From the NCBI GenBank assembly GCA_025331445.1, contig JAIWNE010000025.1, forward strand, positions 124,001 to 188,000: 64,000 nucleotides of DNA, written 5' to 3'. The notes under the pieces were generated by a model. That model searched no databases and was not told the origin of the DNA. It worked only from the letters and a program-made list of their open reading frames with translations. Of this stretch, positions 25,667 through 37,200 are shown piece after piece; position 1 is the first letter of the stretch; the number at the start of each line of letters is the position of its first letter. This DNA is from Blakeslea trispora (Eukaryota; Mucoromycota; Mucoromycetes; Mucorales; Choanephoraceae). The position numbers were made by a program, and so were the translations under genes.

Positions 25667-26934
25667 CTTTTACTTAAAGAGGTAAAATAGATAAAAGTAT
25701 CAAGAAAAAAAAAGAATCGAGGTGGAGGGAAAAAAGCGATTGTCAAATAGAAAAAAATTATATAAAAATTAAAAAAAGATTTACACTGCCGCGGCGCTGA
25801 TATGCATACAAATGTAGAATAAAAAGCTTAACATGCGGAAATAAAAATTGCCTTTAAAAGATTTGTTAGATAAAAAAAAAAGTTAGCACCCTGTTCTCAT
25901 GCAACTAATACCTTCGAAATAGACAAATTCACGGCTCACGAGTTCTCGCTCTTATAATGATTACAAGTCTTTGTTTGGCTGAGCTCTTGATATGCCATTG
26001 CTTGTGCTAATCAGGTTCGTTTTTGCTTCTGAACTCTTTTTTTTTTTAAGCCTAGTCATATATGCAGAGCTGTCTACAGATTTCCTTCTTAAACAATGGT
26101 TGAATAGCAACTAAGAAATTTTTCCAAGTGAAGAAATAGAACTTAAAAAGTGCTATAGACGCCAAGTTACTGGTCAATAATTATATCTAGAATTTGATCA
26201 AATCTTTCATACTTACTATATAGACATCACCAATTGCCCAATACCTTAGAAAAAGAATGGCTTGATCATCAGTTAATATAAGACTGACTTTTTGAGGTAC
26301 ATCCTTGTTAGATTTATAAAAACGAGACACAATTCAAGAAAAGACAAATTTTACCAGCTTAGAGACATCTGAGTGGATATTTTGCTTTAAAAGAATTAAG
26401 CAATATTTCTAAATTAACTTGGGTAGCTTGTCTAACTATCTCATTTTCAGTTGTTGCAAGGAATTTGTTTGATCTCATCCTGTCATGCTTGTAAACAGGC
26501 AAAAGAAAAAATTACACACAGAAAATTTTAAGTTACACTTTAGAAAAAAATTCAGGTCGTGCTGATAAACAACAGAAGGGAATAGCAAAAAATATAACAT
26601 TTCATGCAAAATCCAATGTAGTCAGCAAGCGCTCATTATCCTCAATTTGACGGCTCATTTGTTTATTGATTCAATTCTTAGTAACACAAATAACTTGAGT
26701 AGAGCATGCACATTAACAGTACAATTAGTCAAAACACAGTTTTCATAGCAAATAATGAGCAATGAAATCAACCTGTTATTCGCTGATATGAAGTCAAGAT
26801 AGATAAACGTTGCTTTTTCTTCTCATGGTCAGATTTCTCTTTAAAGCAGAACCTCGTATGCAAACTCTAACGCACTCAAGCATTAAATTAAATAAGGCAA
26901 TACTGACAGTTCTTCGCCTTGTTACTAGAAGAAA
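25667..26934. other. Intergenic, 5' of the Reg1-like gene
   Basis: AT-rich promoter and spacer. A GC-rich spot with CCGCGG sits at 25789-25794. Between 25900 and 26930 no frame looks like protein. Confidence 0.4.
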
Positions 26935-27269
26935 CTAAACAGTCGTCTTAATTGCAAAAATAGATCCTGTCGTGATGGCTTGAGAATCCTTACCTCTCCT
27001 CCTAATGTAAGAGAGACAGAGTTGGTTGAATGCTACAAGGGGGGGGACTTTCTTCTGCCGACACACAAGTGGATCAAACTCCTCATTCTGTCAAAGAATT
27101 GTTGTGGTGGGTTAGAAACCCTCAAGATGAATGATAGCTTAGAAAATATAAGAGTGTTGGCCACCGCGGCCCTGCCTCTTAAGGATAGACCTCTAGAGGA
27201 CAAGTCAAAATCCGACAATAAAGCTTCCTCGGATTTGGTTATACCTTTGATGTCTACGATCGCAGTCAC
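26935..27269 (-). mobile_element. Relic of a non-LTR (LINE-type) retrotransposon
   Basis: The minus strand encodes the region just after the reverse-transcriptase core of LINEs: LSLRGRAAVANTLIFSKLSF, then ILRVSNPPQQFFDRMRSLI and VGRRKSPPL (27269-27033). After a stop the same frame continues downstream with a recognisable GG.VRILKPSRQDLFLQL (about 27030-26940). Only some 110 codons survive, with no endonuclease, no catalytic YxDD part and no tail, so it is dead. It ends about 50 bp before the start codon of the SCI1-like gene and must lie in or next to its promoter. The family call is firm from the SxRGRA...LSKL...VLR pattern; the clade is not determined. Confidence 0.8.
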
Positions 27270-27316
27270 AGAATATGGTCATAGTAATGCTCATTTATGC
27301 CACTTTGGTTCTCTTT

Positions 27317-28479
27317 ATGGCCTCCTCTTCAAGTAGAAGATCTCCTTCACCCTCTCGCTCTTCTAAACATAGATCTAGACGTTCAGTCTCTCCAGGTCAC
27401 AGAAGAAGGCGAGATAGACGCTCAAGGTCACCAAGAAAGCGAAGTCGCTCAAGATCACCAAGACGACACAGAAAGAGACGCTCTATCAGTCGCAGTGATA
27501 GTCGCTCACATCACCGACATTCGAAAAGCAGACGCAGTTACCCTTCTGAATCATCTTCTGATCCAAGCTCCTCTGACTCTTCAGAAGAGTATCATAAGAG
27601 AAAGCGTAGAGAACATAAGAAGCACAAAAAAGACAGAAGCCATAAAAAATCCAAGGTTAATTTTCTCTGTTCGTGTCATTTTCCTTTTAACCAAACAGTT
27701 TGTTGGATAGAAAAAGCACAAGAAGAGCAAGCTGTCTTCTGTTGGTGACCAATGGGGAAAGTATGGTATTATACATGAAGCAGAGTAAGTCTGATCATTA
27801 CATGTACTCGGTTGTAAACAATTAGCAAGATGTTAACTTGTTGTGAATAGTATTTTTACGAAGGAAGCTGTAAGTACTCTTTCTCTATTTTATTTAGCAT
27901 AATAACTGTGAACAGAGTGGGCATTTTAGCTAAGCAAAAATGATATCTAGGAATTTCAAGCATGGTTGATTGAAGTAAAAAATGTGAATGTTGAAACCAT
28001 TGGTAATAGTAAACGCAAAGAGCTCTTTACTGGCTTTATGGAAGACTTCAATACAGCCACTATGCCTCACGAAAAGTAAATAAGATTGCTACTCATTCTT
28101 TTGAATACTTATGCCTCCCTTTTTTTTTTCTTTTAAGATTTTATAATTTGCATAGCTGGGAGAAGCGTCAAGCAGCATTGAGAATGGGCGAGCAACCCCT
28201 TCCTATGAGCGACACTTTTGATTTTAAGAATGATGAAGAGAAACTTAGGTAAGCTAGGCTCTATGAACCTTCCTTTTTTAGTTTTTAATTAGCCTATACA
28301 GAATGCATCATCGTCAAGCTGCTCGTGCTAATGCTTCCCGACAACCTATGTTACAGTTGTCTGAAGAGAAGATCAAAGAACTAGCTCGTGTTAACCGTGA
28401 ACGTATCGAAGCAGATCGTATGCGCAAAATGGGCTTGACTCCCAAAGAAGGCATGGGCGTTCGTTATGAAGATGATTAA
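27317..28479 (+). CDS. RS-rich nuclear protein of the SCI1 (style cell-cycle inhibitor 1-like) family
   Basis: Exons 27317-27655, 27711-27784, 27851-27869, 27951-28075, 28138-28248 and 28302-28479 give 281 residues. The first 115 residues are Arg/Ser and His/Lys-rich like splicing factors (SRRSPSPSRSS, RRRRDRRSRSPRKRSRSRS). The C-terminal part is conserved: SVGDQWGKYGIIHEAD, FQAWLIEVKNVNVE, FMEDFNTATMPHEKFYNL, MRKMGLTPKEGMGVRYED. This arrangement matches a eukaryote-wide family named after plant SCI1 and thought to act with the splicing machinery; the function here is inferred. Exon 3 is a 19-nt microexon, required by the reading frame. The start codon was chosen as the first Met before the RS region; an upstream in-frame Met lies in a hydrophobic, non-conserved stretch. 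A LINE relic ends just upstream. Confidence 0.8.
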
Positions 28480-28701
28480 TTAAACCTTCTTTATATAAAA
28501 AAACATCTTCTTTCTTTAGAAAAAAAAAATTGAGAATAACTTTGCTTTGATTTTTCTGTGAGAAAAAAGAAAAGGTTCATATTGGCTCTTTGTCTCAAAA
28601 TGGTACAGATATGTAAACAATTGTTCGTTTATTTTATTCGACAAGAGCAAAATGAAAACTGTCCAACACAAACAAAGAAACCGAAAGCAATGTTTTGTTT
28701 G

Positions 28702-29532
28702 TTATTGATGTTCAATGATACGATCATCATAGACCTTGCGAAAAGGAGTAATCTTTGTGGCAATCAAAGGAAAATAGCTTTTCAGAAATGGAATGAAAAC
28801 TAATTTTTTGATTGGACTCTGCAGACAAGAAGGACTGTTCTGTGTTAATAAAACCTCTTGTGCAAGCAGCACAATACTGCCATTCTTTTTGCTGCTTAAC
28901 TTGATATTGTTTGAGTCAATCAGAATCATGCTTTCAACCGAACTCTTGCCAAATGTGTAGGCTACTTCGCGAGCCACATGTGTTTTGAGCTCCGTAGGAT
29001 TACAATCAAAAGCACTTTTAGATAGATCAAGAATCTCGAAACACCAGAAATTAACTGCGACATTGCTCGAACAAAGGCCAATTGTTGGATACAAAAATAC
29101 ATTGCGTTGCTTAATATATAGGCCCCTATACTTGAGAATAGAAAAGAGTTGCTTATGTCGTATAGCTAATTGTGGGTGTTCTTCTGTGCTTTCTTGAAGG
29201 CCATCTAAGGAAACAGATACTAGATATCTAGAGTTAGCGTATTTCGATATACAATATCTTGTGTTTGGTGGAAGATTGGATTTAATCAATTGAACTACAT
29301 CGTGCTGAGACACATCAAGTTCTTCAAAATCAAAAACTAGTGTATTTGGTTCGTCCGTATATTGCCATTTTAATGTAGAAACTGTCTTTATGTATTCTTT
29401 TGGTGCCAAATCTACTTGTGATTGTTGTCGGTCTTTTTGTTCCTTATCAAACAAGGAGAGATGATGTTCTGAAAGACATTCTGTCAACACAACTAGAGCA
29501 AGTAAAAGCGACCCTTTGGAGAAAGAACCCAT
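28702..29532 (-). CDS. Secreted or ER-luminal protein of unknown family
   Basis: A single open frame of 276 residues with no intron, unlike most neighbours. It starts with a clear signal peptide (MGSFSKGSLLLALVVLTEC). The mature part is mixed alpha/beta in composition with about six Cys (e.g. RYCISKYANSRYLVS, LYPTIGLCSSNVAVNFWCF) and no further membrane span, GPI signal or KDEL. It could be luminal or extracellular. I considered GPI-mannosyltransferase accessory proteins (PIG-X/Pbn1) because of size and topology, but there is no C-terminal membrane anchor. I do not recognise the family. It converges on the SCI1-like gene, 220 bp apart. Confidence 0.6.
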   Translation of the reverse strand: MGSFSKGSLLLALVVLTECLSEHHLSLFDKEQKDRQQSQVDLAPKEYIKTVSTLKWQYTDEPNTLVFDFEELDVSQHDVVQLIKSNLPPNTRYCISKYANSRYLVSVSLDGLQESTEEHPQLAIRHKQLFSILKYRGLYIKQRNVFLYPTIGLCSSNVAVNFWCFEILDLSKSAFDCNPTELKTHVAREVAYTFGKSSVESMILIDSNNIKLSSKKNGSIVLLAQEVLLTQNSPSCLQSPIKKLVFIPFLKSYFPLIATKITPFRKVYDDRIIEHQ

Positions 29533-30314
29533 CTCTACTCAATCATCTAAAGAGTAAAGCAAAGAAGAAAAAAAAGAAAGTACTTATATATGCTATAAGG
29601 AACTTCAACAGATTAATTATTCCTTCAAAAAGACAATGAAGCACCATTACTTGATTTGATACTGTATAGGTAAATATGTCATTGTTTTAGATCCAGATCA
29701 AACTTCTCCAACTATATGTCCTGCAAAATAGTTCAATACGTTATGCTCCTTTATAATCATAAATTTGAGAGCTGCAAAAATAGCCTGTCCCTGACTTCGA
29801 CACTGATAAAAGAAACAAGTATTAAACCTCTTTCTTTCAAACTTCTAGGGTTAGTTACTATTCTAAAACGTATATTGATAAACTACAGAAATGAGCAGAC
29901 TATCAAAGCATAGGCTGGCAATGATGAAATACCTTGAGCCACCTGCAAGCATCGCAGACATCAAATCAAGCTGTATTGTTTTCCTACTTTTGTTACTCTG
30001 AGAGCTCACCAACTACGACTTCTTCCAAAAAAAAAAAAGGCTCATGCATTGCCGTTTTATGATAAAATTTATATGTGTATTATGTCGACACAATCAGAAC
30101 AGTACCAGTAGATCTGCTTTAGAAATCCTGATTCTAATAACCAGTGTTTATTCTTTGCAAACATTTACACTTTATTTTCCTCAAACCAACAAAAATTTAG
30201 TAAGTTTTACTATAATTCTCCTCCTCCATAAAAAAATATATTCATATATAATTCCTTTTTGTAATTTATGGTTTTAATTATCCCTCTTCCTTTTTTCTTT
30301 CTTTCCAAACACTC
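29533..30314. other. Divergent promoter region (orphan gene / kinesin)
   Basis: Shared 5' flank of two divergent genes. Small ORFs inside it look random. Pyrimidine-rich sequence precedes the kinesin start. Nothing else is seen. Confidence 0.4.
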
Positions 30315-32987
30315 ATGTCGAACACAACGCAGTATTTGACAGTAAGTAATAAGGCTAGCCGTATACCTGTCAAGTCTGTCTCAACTTCGTTCATCAATCA
30401 CCCGCCAGTATTGCCATCAGTCCCACCGCTTCCTCGACCTACTGGCAGCTCAACCTCATCCACTCTCTCATCTCGAACTCGTCTAACTCATGTGCCGAAA
30501 ACCCAGCAAAGAGCCACCACAGTGCCCAAAATTCAGCGTAGACGAGGCTCTTCTACCTCTTCCAACTCTTCCTCTTCTACTGGCTGGCTGACAAGTATCT
30601 TTTCTTCCTCCTCTACTTCAACTTCCTCCTTAAAAAAGAAAAAAATAAAAAGCATTGTGCGACTGCTTTTTGAAGATGACAAAAAGAACCGAGAATGGCA
30701 GGTGGATGGACACGCTATTCGCTATTTGGGATCCAAATCCTCCAAAAAATACGAATTTGGTAAACAAACAAGATTTGTTGGTATCAGAATTACAATTTTG
30801 ACAATTAGTAACTAGATTATGTTTTCAATTCACGAATGTCCAATCAACAAATTTATCAAAACAGCCTGTCAAGTGTGATTGAGCAGTTTATGAAAGGACT
30901 CAATGGTAAGGAATACATATGGGTGTGTACCCCCAAAAGAAAAATATTGAGTATCAGGCTAGGCACTATCTTTACGTATGGACAACCGGGTACAGGCAAA
31001 ACTTATGTAAGTATAGAGTCATGATAGCAAAAAGAAAGAAAGAAAGAAAAACAAATCAACTTTTTTTTTTCGTTTTTATGAAAACAGACGATGGTAAGAG
31101 AAATTGAAAAAAGCATGTTATGTATATTGAACTTTATGTTGATACTATTTCCAATATCTATCATCAGTTTGGTAAGTTTAGTAATCTATATAAAAGGAGA
31201 AGGGGGGGAGAAATTCATCTGAATAACAATGGTTATAAGGGAATAGAGACGAACATGGCATTGTTTCATATACCTTTGATACTATCTTCAATACCATAAA
31301 GAATGTAAGTCACTTCAGGTTACTCTGATTAGTAAGAGATATGCTCAACTGAAGAAATTTCTCCAACTAGGACAATGACCATGAATATGTTCTATGTGCA
31401 TCATTGTTTGAAATAACGAACGAAGTTATAAGAGACTTACTGAATGAACAAATTGAGCCTCTGAAGATATCTGAAGAAAACAAAAGGGTGCGTTATTCTA
31501 AAAGCATAAAGAAAAAAAGAGAAGAAAGCCATGTAGTAACATGTTGATGTTTGTTTCACCTTAGAGAGGGCCCTTTGTATCTTCTTTACGAGAACAAGTT
31601 TTGTCTTCTCCAAATGATATTTTTCAACTAATTGAAAGAGCTGAAGGTAATGAACAAAATAAGAAGAGCTTCTTATTTTCTAACTTGTCTCCATAGCCAA
31701 CAGATACATGTCAACAAATAACTATGAGCTATACTGTAGCAGAGCACACACATTCATTCAAGTAGTAAGTAAAATGGCTGCATGCCTATCTTGCGATACT
31801 CAACAGGAAACGGCTAGACTCTAGAGCGAAGAGAAATTCAACAAGTAGGAAGAACAAACTCAAGTGGTAACATAAGTGTTACAAGCAGTACAAGCAGCAG
31901 TTCTCTTCGAAAGACAAGAATGCCAAAATCTAACAAAAAGCGTGATGCGGTCCAAATATCATATTTAGTAAGTATCAACCAAAAAAAAAAAAAAAAAAAA
32001 AAAGCGAGAGAGAATCCTGGTCGATTGATGTATATCTCATTGTAATCTTATGTGTAGTATATGGCTGATTTGGCAAGTAATGATAAGTCTTCGTACCAAT
32101 CCTTAAAAAATCCCATCAACAAATCTTGCTTGGCTCTTGAAGCCGTCGTACACAATTTATCTGAAACAGGGAAAAGGTAAATTGGATCTGAAGATAGAGA
32201 GATGAGAGACAAGTGAACTCAGTTTATTACTCTAGTGTTGGGCATCCTTCTCCTCCTTTTCATGATTCTAAACTGACGAGGCTTTTACAGCCTTCGCTTA
32301 CTGGACAGCACCTTGTTGTGTCAATATGCACAGTCAATATGAAAGCAGCAATGGAAGATGAAATGCCGACGTTAGATACCTTGAATTTTGCTGCACGTAT
32401 TCGACGTATACCAGTATCACCTAAAATTAGCGAGGTAATTTATTCAAAAAAGATAAAGTAGTGTGGCCTCTTAGAAAACAACTTCTTTTGCTAGATATCT
32501 GAAGATAGCTCTTTACTCGTGAAATATACTAACGATATATCATTGTTTAATGCCAAACTGGAACGGTTGGAAAAAGAAAGGCATGGGACACATAGAGACC
32601 TTTCAAGCATCAAGTCCATACTCGAAAAAAAGTGAGGAATTATTTTAGTATTCGATTCCTGAAGAAAAAGCTGACACTTGTTCATTTTTCTTATAAAGGC
32701 GACACCATCTATCTAGCTCAATCCTTTCAGCAAAATCAATGACAAATACCCAGCATTCATTTAATGAAATAGAAGACGATCATTGGAAGACGATTTCTCA
32801 ACTACGTGGCGAATATGAAGATAGTCAATTGAATGCCGTTATGGAAGAAAACCATAGATCACTTCATGATAGTGAGAAGATAGCCAAACTAGAAGCTGAA
32901 CTCAATATGGCAAGAGCCGAATTACAAGTCGCGCAACTACTTGTTGATGAGTCAACAACACCTTCATTACTATTTAAAAACAAGTAA
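30315..32987 (+). CDS. Divergent kinesin with a degenerate motor domain
   Basis: Readable exons: 30315-30759, 30816-30905, 30963-31006, 31088-31093, (31168-31171 or longer), 31240-31304, 31371-31487, 31565-31646, 31697-31764, 31818-31967, 32058-32176, 32236-32434, 32495-32631, 32699-32987. A Ser/Pro-rich N-terminus leads into the motor: TIFTYGQPGTGKTYTM (P-loop), DEHGIVSYTFDTIFNTIKN, NNYELYCSRAHTFIQV at switch I (usual SSRSH changed to CSRAH), DLASND at switch II (usual DLAGSE), PINKSCLAL, FHDSKLTRLLQPSLTG, LDTLNFAARIRRI. A coiled coil follows. Loss of the switch II Gly suggests weak or no ATP hydrolysis. Ser-rich sequence is inserted between switch I and II. Between 31093 and 31240 the structure is unresolved: a good reading (MYIELYVDTISNIYHQFG) exists but would need a 20-nt intron before it. 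It may be a living atypical kinesin or a gene starting to decay. It ends 18 bp from the glycosylase stop. Confidence 0.75.
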
Positions 32988-33005
32988 TAAATCCTATATG
33001 ATACT

Positions 33006-34031
33006 TTATTCATCACCCGTTACTTGAGTATCAGATATATGCCACATAAGCCAAGAACCTAAAGTACGATAAGGACGCCAAAGCTCAGTCAATTCAGTCA
33101 TATGTTGAGGAGGAGGGAACGTCTTCTTTTTATCAGAGGGCAGACTTAGATCAAAATGGTTGGCTACTCCTTTACGCACAGCTAAATCGCCAAGTGGCAG
33201 AACATCAGGATGGCGTAAATGAAAAATCAGAAACATATCCACAGTCCACTATAGAGAAAGTTGAATTTATGATTGGCATTCTAACACACTTGTTTTTTCT
33301 TTCTATTTTTACCTGTCCTATGCCTTTTACTGCACACAATTGTTGAGAAATCTCCTCACTTGACATTGTATCAAACTTCTCCGGCGTGATTTGCTTTTGT
33401 TCAAATTTAGTAGCCAGGTCCCGAAGATACTCGATTTTTCGAGCCGATAGACCAACAGATCGAAGCTCTTCATCTTTCTTTTCCAAGAGTTGCTGAGGCA
33501 TGGGAAACCAATCTGGCTCTTGCACACCAAACAGTTCAAGGAAGCGATTGTAAATGGCCGCTGCTGCTTTACCATGGATCTGCTGATAAAAAATGGATCT
33601 TGAAAGAGACTGAAACGGGTTTGTTCCTTCTGATTTTGTTAGTTTTTTCTTGAAAAGATCTATTGTAGCTTGGTCCAGATAAGCAGCAAGTTTCGGATCA
33701 TGCTTCTTGAAGTGTGCGATTGCATTATCCATATGCATTTCTCTGATAATGTCAAACACTTTCGAAGGTTGATTTAAGCTTGCTTCCAGCTTTGTCTTTT
33801 TTGTGCGAACAAGGTCACCAGCAACCTTCGTCTTCTTTTTTTTTGAGTAAAGTCTAGCTTGATTTTTTTTTCCCTTTCTCTTACTTTTTTAATCGTCTTC
33901 TTTACTATTTGACTACGCAAATTATGAGATACATATTACTGTTATGTTTCAAAAGGGCCTTCTTACATTTTGGGCTTATCATCTTTCAAGGCTAATTGTT
34001 TGGAAATTCTACTGCTTTTTCTTAATGCCAT
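33006..34031 (-). CDS. Mag1/AlkA-type 3-methyladenine DNA glycosylase
   Basis: Exons 33967-34031, 33313-33853 and 33006-33248 give 282 residues. This base-excision repair enzyme removes alkylated purines from DNA in the nucleus. A lysine-rich N-terminus (SKKKKTKVAG) may carry the nuclear signal. The helix-hairpin-helix-GPD domain is clear: FQSLSRSIFYQQIHGKAA, SVGLSARKIEYLRDLA, QLCAVKGIGQWTVDMF and LPLGDLAVRKG, where the Asp (residue 223) is the catalytic one. The intron before WTVD falls exactly within the HhH motif. No thymine-glycol FeS cluster is present, so it is not an Nth type. The first exon was found through the frame: AT|A joins across the 5' intron. It shares a 208-bp divergent promoter with the USP gene. 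Confidence 0.9.
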
Positions 34032-34239
34032 GATGTTTTTCTTTGATAGAAAAAAATATTTGTAGAGAAGAGAGAGAGCAAAATACAAGGCAAGTTTAGG
34101 TATTAAAAAAGAAAAAAAGCGAGTCTAAATTAGGAAAAAGCCCAAATTATGCTAAACCAGTAACTTATTTTTCGTTATTATTTTTTTTTTTCGCTCTTTT
34201 CCCTTTTATTATTATCATTTTCTCAACACACCAACCAAG

Positions 34240-37200
34240 ATGACAGTGCCATCTTCACCTTTTGACCTGAGCACTTCTCATCTGCCTCAGTCTTTTTCGG
34301 AGCTGAGTAGAAGGGCTACAGTGGATAAGGCAGATATGTCTAAATATACGATTAAACCATTAATATCCTTAGTTGGAAAACTCTATGATCAAGTAAGCCA
34401 TATCTTACTTCATTTCTGTCTTGTTTTCTCAAAGCTTAGGATTTAGGGAGACTTTGAATACAAGAGAGGAATGCACGGTAATGCTTATGTGTATTATATG
34501 AAGGGTTGCAGGTAAAACAACGATAGAAAAGAAAAGTCAGACCCAAGCTGAGTTGCATTATTTTGTTCCATAAGCATTATGGTGGAAGTCATTGCCAAGC
34601 ACCCGAATATTAAAGAAGCGAAAAGGGACTTTGCCTATAAACAATTAAAAGCAGTAAGCAATTTTTTTGGGGTTCAAGCTTTCTCATAGAGCTAACAAAC
34701 CTTTAGCGTACGAATGACGAAATTTTAGCCTTACTTGAAGAGCTTACTTTGAAACTACAAAAGGCAGATCAAAACCTAGATAACTCAGTCATGGAGCGCT
34801 ATCCATCTATTTCTGAGCTGTCTAATGTAGATCAATTTCTGACCCATCTGCCATCTGTACCTACCCATTCTCCAACCAAACCAAACAACAGACAACAGCT
34901 TTCTTCTCCTCCTACCACACCACCTCCTTCAGTAGATGGTATCATGAAAATGCCTGAACCCGAGCCAGTATCCGACTCACAGCCACCACCAGCCCCACAT
35001 CAGATACGATTACCTTCACCTACAAAAAGCCTGGATATACCTTTTACATTGACAGTTGATCCTATGCAACTCGCTTCATGGATTGTTAAAAAATCTGATA
35101 GACAGCAGCCCTCTGTGCTTATATTGGATGTACGACCACGTCAGGTATTTGATCAAGGGTTCATCAAGCATACATGGATCGCCCAAATTGAGCCGCTTAT
35201 ATTGAATCAAAAGTAAGCGATGTAATAACTCGAACTGGTCTTAAAAACTAAGTGCATTTGGTTGTAGTGTTACTTCTAGCAAGATTGAAGAATCACTTGT
35301 GCTAAATCCAGAGGCAGAGCAGCAGACCTTTGCATGCAGAAACCGCTTTGACATTATCGTCTATTATGATCAAAATTCTCAGTCATTAAATACACCTACT
35401 TTGGCTAACTTGAGACAGGCCATCTATGAAATGGAATTTACCAAGATTCTTCAGCGCGCACCCATTATGCTATCAGGTGGATTTGATGCTTGGCAGTCTG
35501 TGATAGGTGAGCGAGGTATTTTCAGTTACCACAAGAACACAAATCCACTACCGCATCACAAAGAGAACATTGGGCTCTTTCAACCAGTCAAAGTGCACCA
35601 AACAATATATGATTATTTCAGTTATCCTGGATCTCCTAAACGCAAGGAATCCATGACTAAATACAACAACCATACGCTTCACAAGAATACGCCACCTCTT
35701 CAAGGCATCTTCAGCAACACATTGTATACCAACGAACCTACTACAAACTACAGTATGCCAATGCCCCAGCCTGTCAATAACGACACAAAAACGGATAACT
35801 ATCCTACCTCCACTCAATACCCTCATATTCAACCTAATCTATCAGCTAATCTGACTCGCAAAAAGACATTCATTGACAATCCTTATTATGGGTTTACATC
35901 CACCACAAACAAGCAATTTGATATACCTCCTCTGCCTCCCAAGCTAGCTCATACCTCTGAGTTGCCTCCACCTTTACCGCCAAAACCTTTAGCAGCATCA
36001 CCACCAAAGACAGACGGTTATCGTACTGCACCTGTCTCTGACAATACATTCTCTCAGATGGGCAATGTGATGATTGGTACTACAGGCTTAAAGAACTTGG
36101 GCAACACATGTTTTATGAACTCTATCATTCAATGCCTCAGTGGTACTATTCCTTTTGCACGTTACTTTACTTCGGGTATTTTCCGTCAGCATATCAACAA
36201 GGAAAACTTTTTAGGAACAGGTGGTGTATTGGCAGAAGGGTTTGCTGACCTTTTGCGTACCATGTGGAGTGGAAACTATAACTTTACTTCGCCTGCTACC
36301 TTTAGAGAAGCATTGATCAAATTTGCTCCTCAGTTTAGAGGCAGCGAGCAACATGACTCTCAAGAGTTCTTGAATTTCCTACTAGATGGTCTTCATGAAG
36401 ATTGTAATCTAGTCATCAAGAAGCCAAGTCCCCCTGCTGAGTCGCCCGAAGAAGAAGCACGGTTCGAGGCACTCCCTGATTGGCAAGCCAGTAGCATTGC
36501 TTGGGAACGTTATCTCGAACGAAACTCGAGTATTGTTGTCAGCTTGTTTCAAGGCCAATATCGATCTCGATTGACTTGCTTGACATGTCATACTGTAAGT
36601 GTTGCTCTTATTCTTTTGTTGAAACTTGTGAGACTAAGATAGATTTTGATTAGACTTCTACTACTTATAATTCGTTCATGTCACTCTCATTGCCTATCCC
36701 TGCCAAGCGTAGTGGTCCATCAAGTGTGTCTATCTATCAATGTTTGGATTATTTTGTTAAAGAAGAAATCCTAGATGATGATGATGCATGGCAATGCCCC
36801 AAATGCAAAGCATTGCGTCGAGCTAGTAAATCGCTCACCATTTCTCGGCTGCCCGATGTTCTGTTGATCCATCTGAAAAGATTTTCTTACGATGGTCCTT
36901 TTAAGGACAAGTTGGAGACAAACGTTGAGTCACCCATGGTGTAGGTTTTAACAAAAGAAGTCGAAAGAAAAAGAAGATCTCATGTATTTTGTTTGTTTAG
37001 TGGTTTAGATCTATCAAGATATGTTCCTTCTTCCATGTTTTCGCCTGATCATCCACCAGATAGATCGTCATTTAGTTATGATCTTTATGCTGTTTCGGTA
37101 AGCGAATATGATAATAACGAGAGGTAGAGAGATCATTAACTTGACCTATCTTATAGAATCACTATGGTTCGTTGTCAGGTGGTCATTATACCGCATGTGT

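Noticed and set aside
26980..27336. + strand ORF of 118 codons before the SCI1-like gene
   Set aside because: The minus strand of the same stretch matches LINE protein; the + reading has no protein-like conservation.
29400..29639. + strand ORF overlapping the 5' end of the orphan gene
   Set aside because: Ends in a lysine run from A-rich spacer; antisense to the signal peptide of a better-supported gene.
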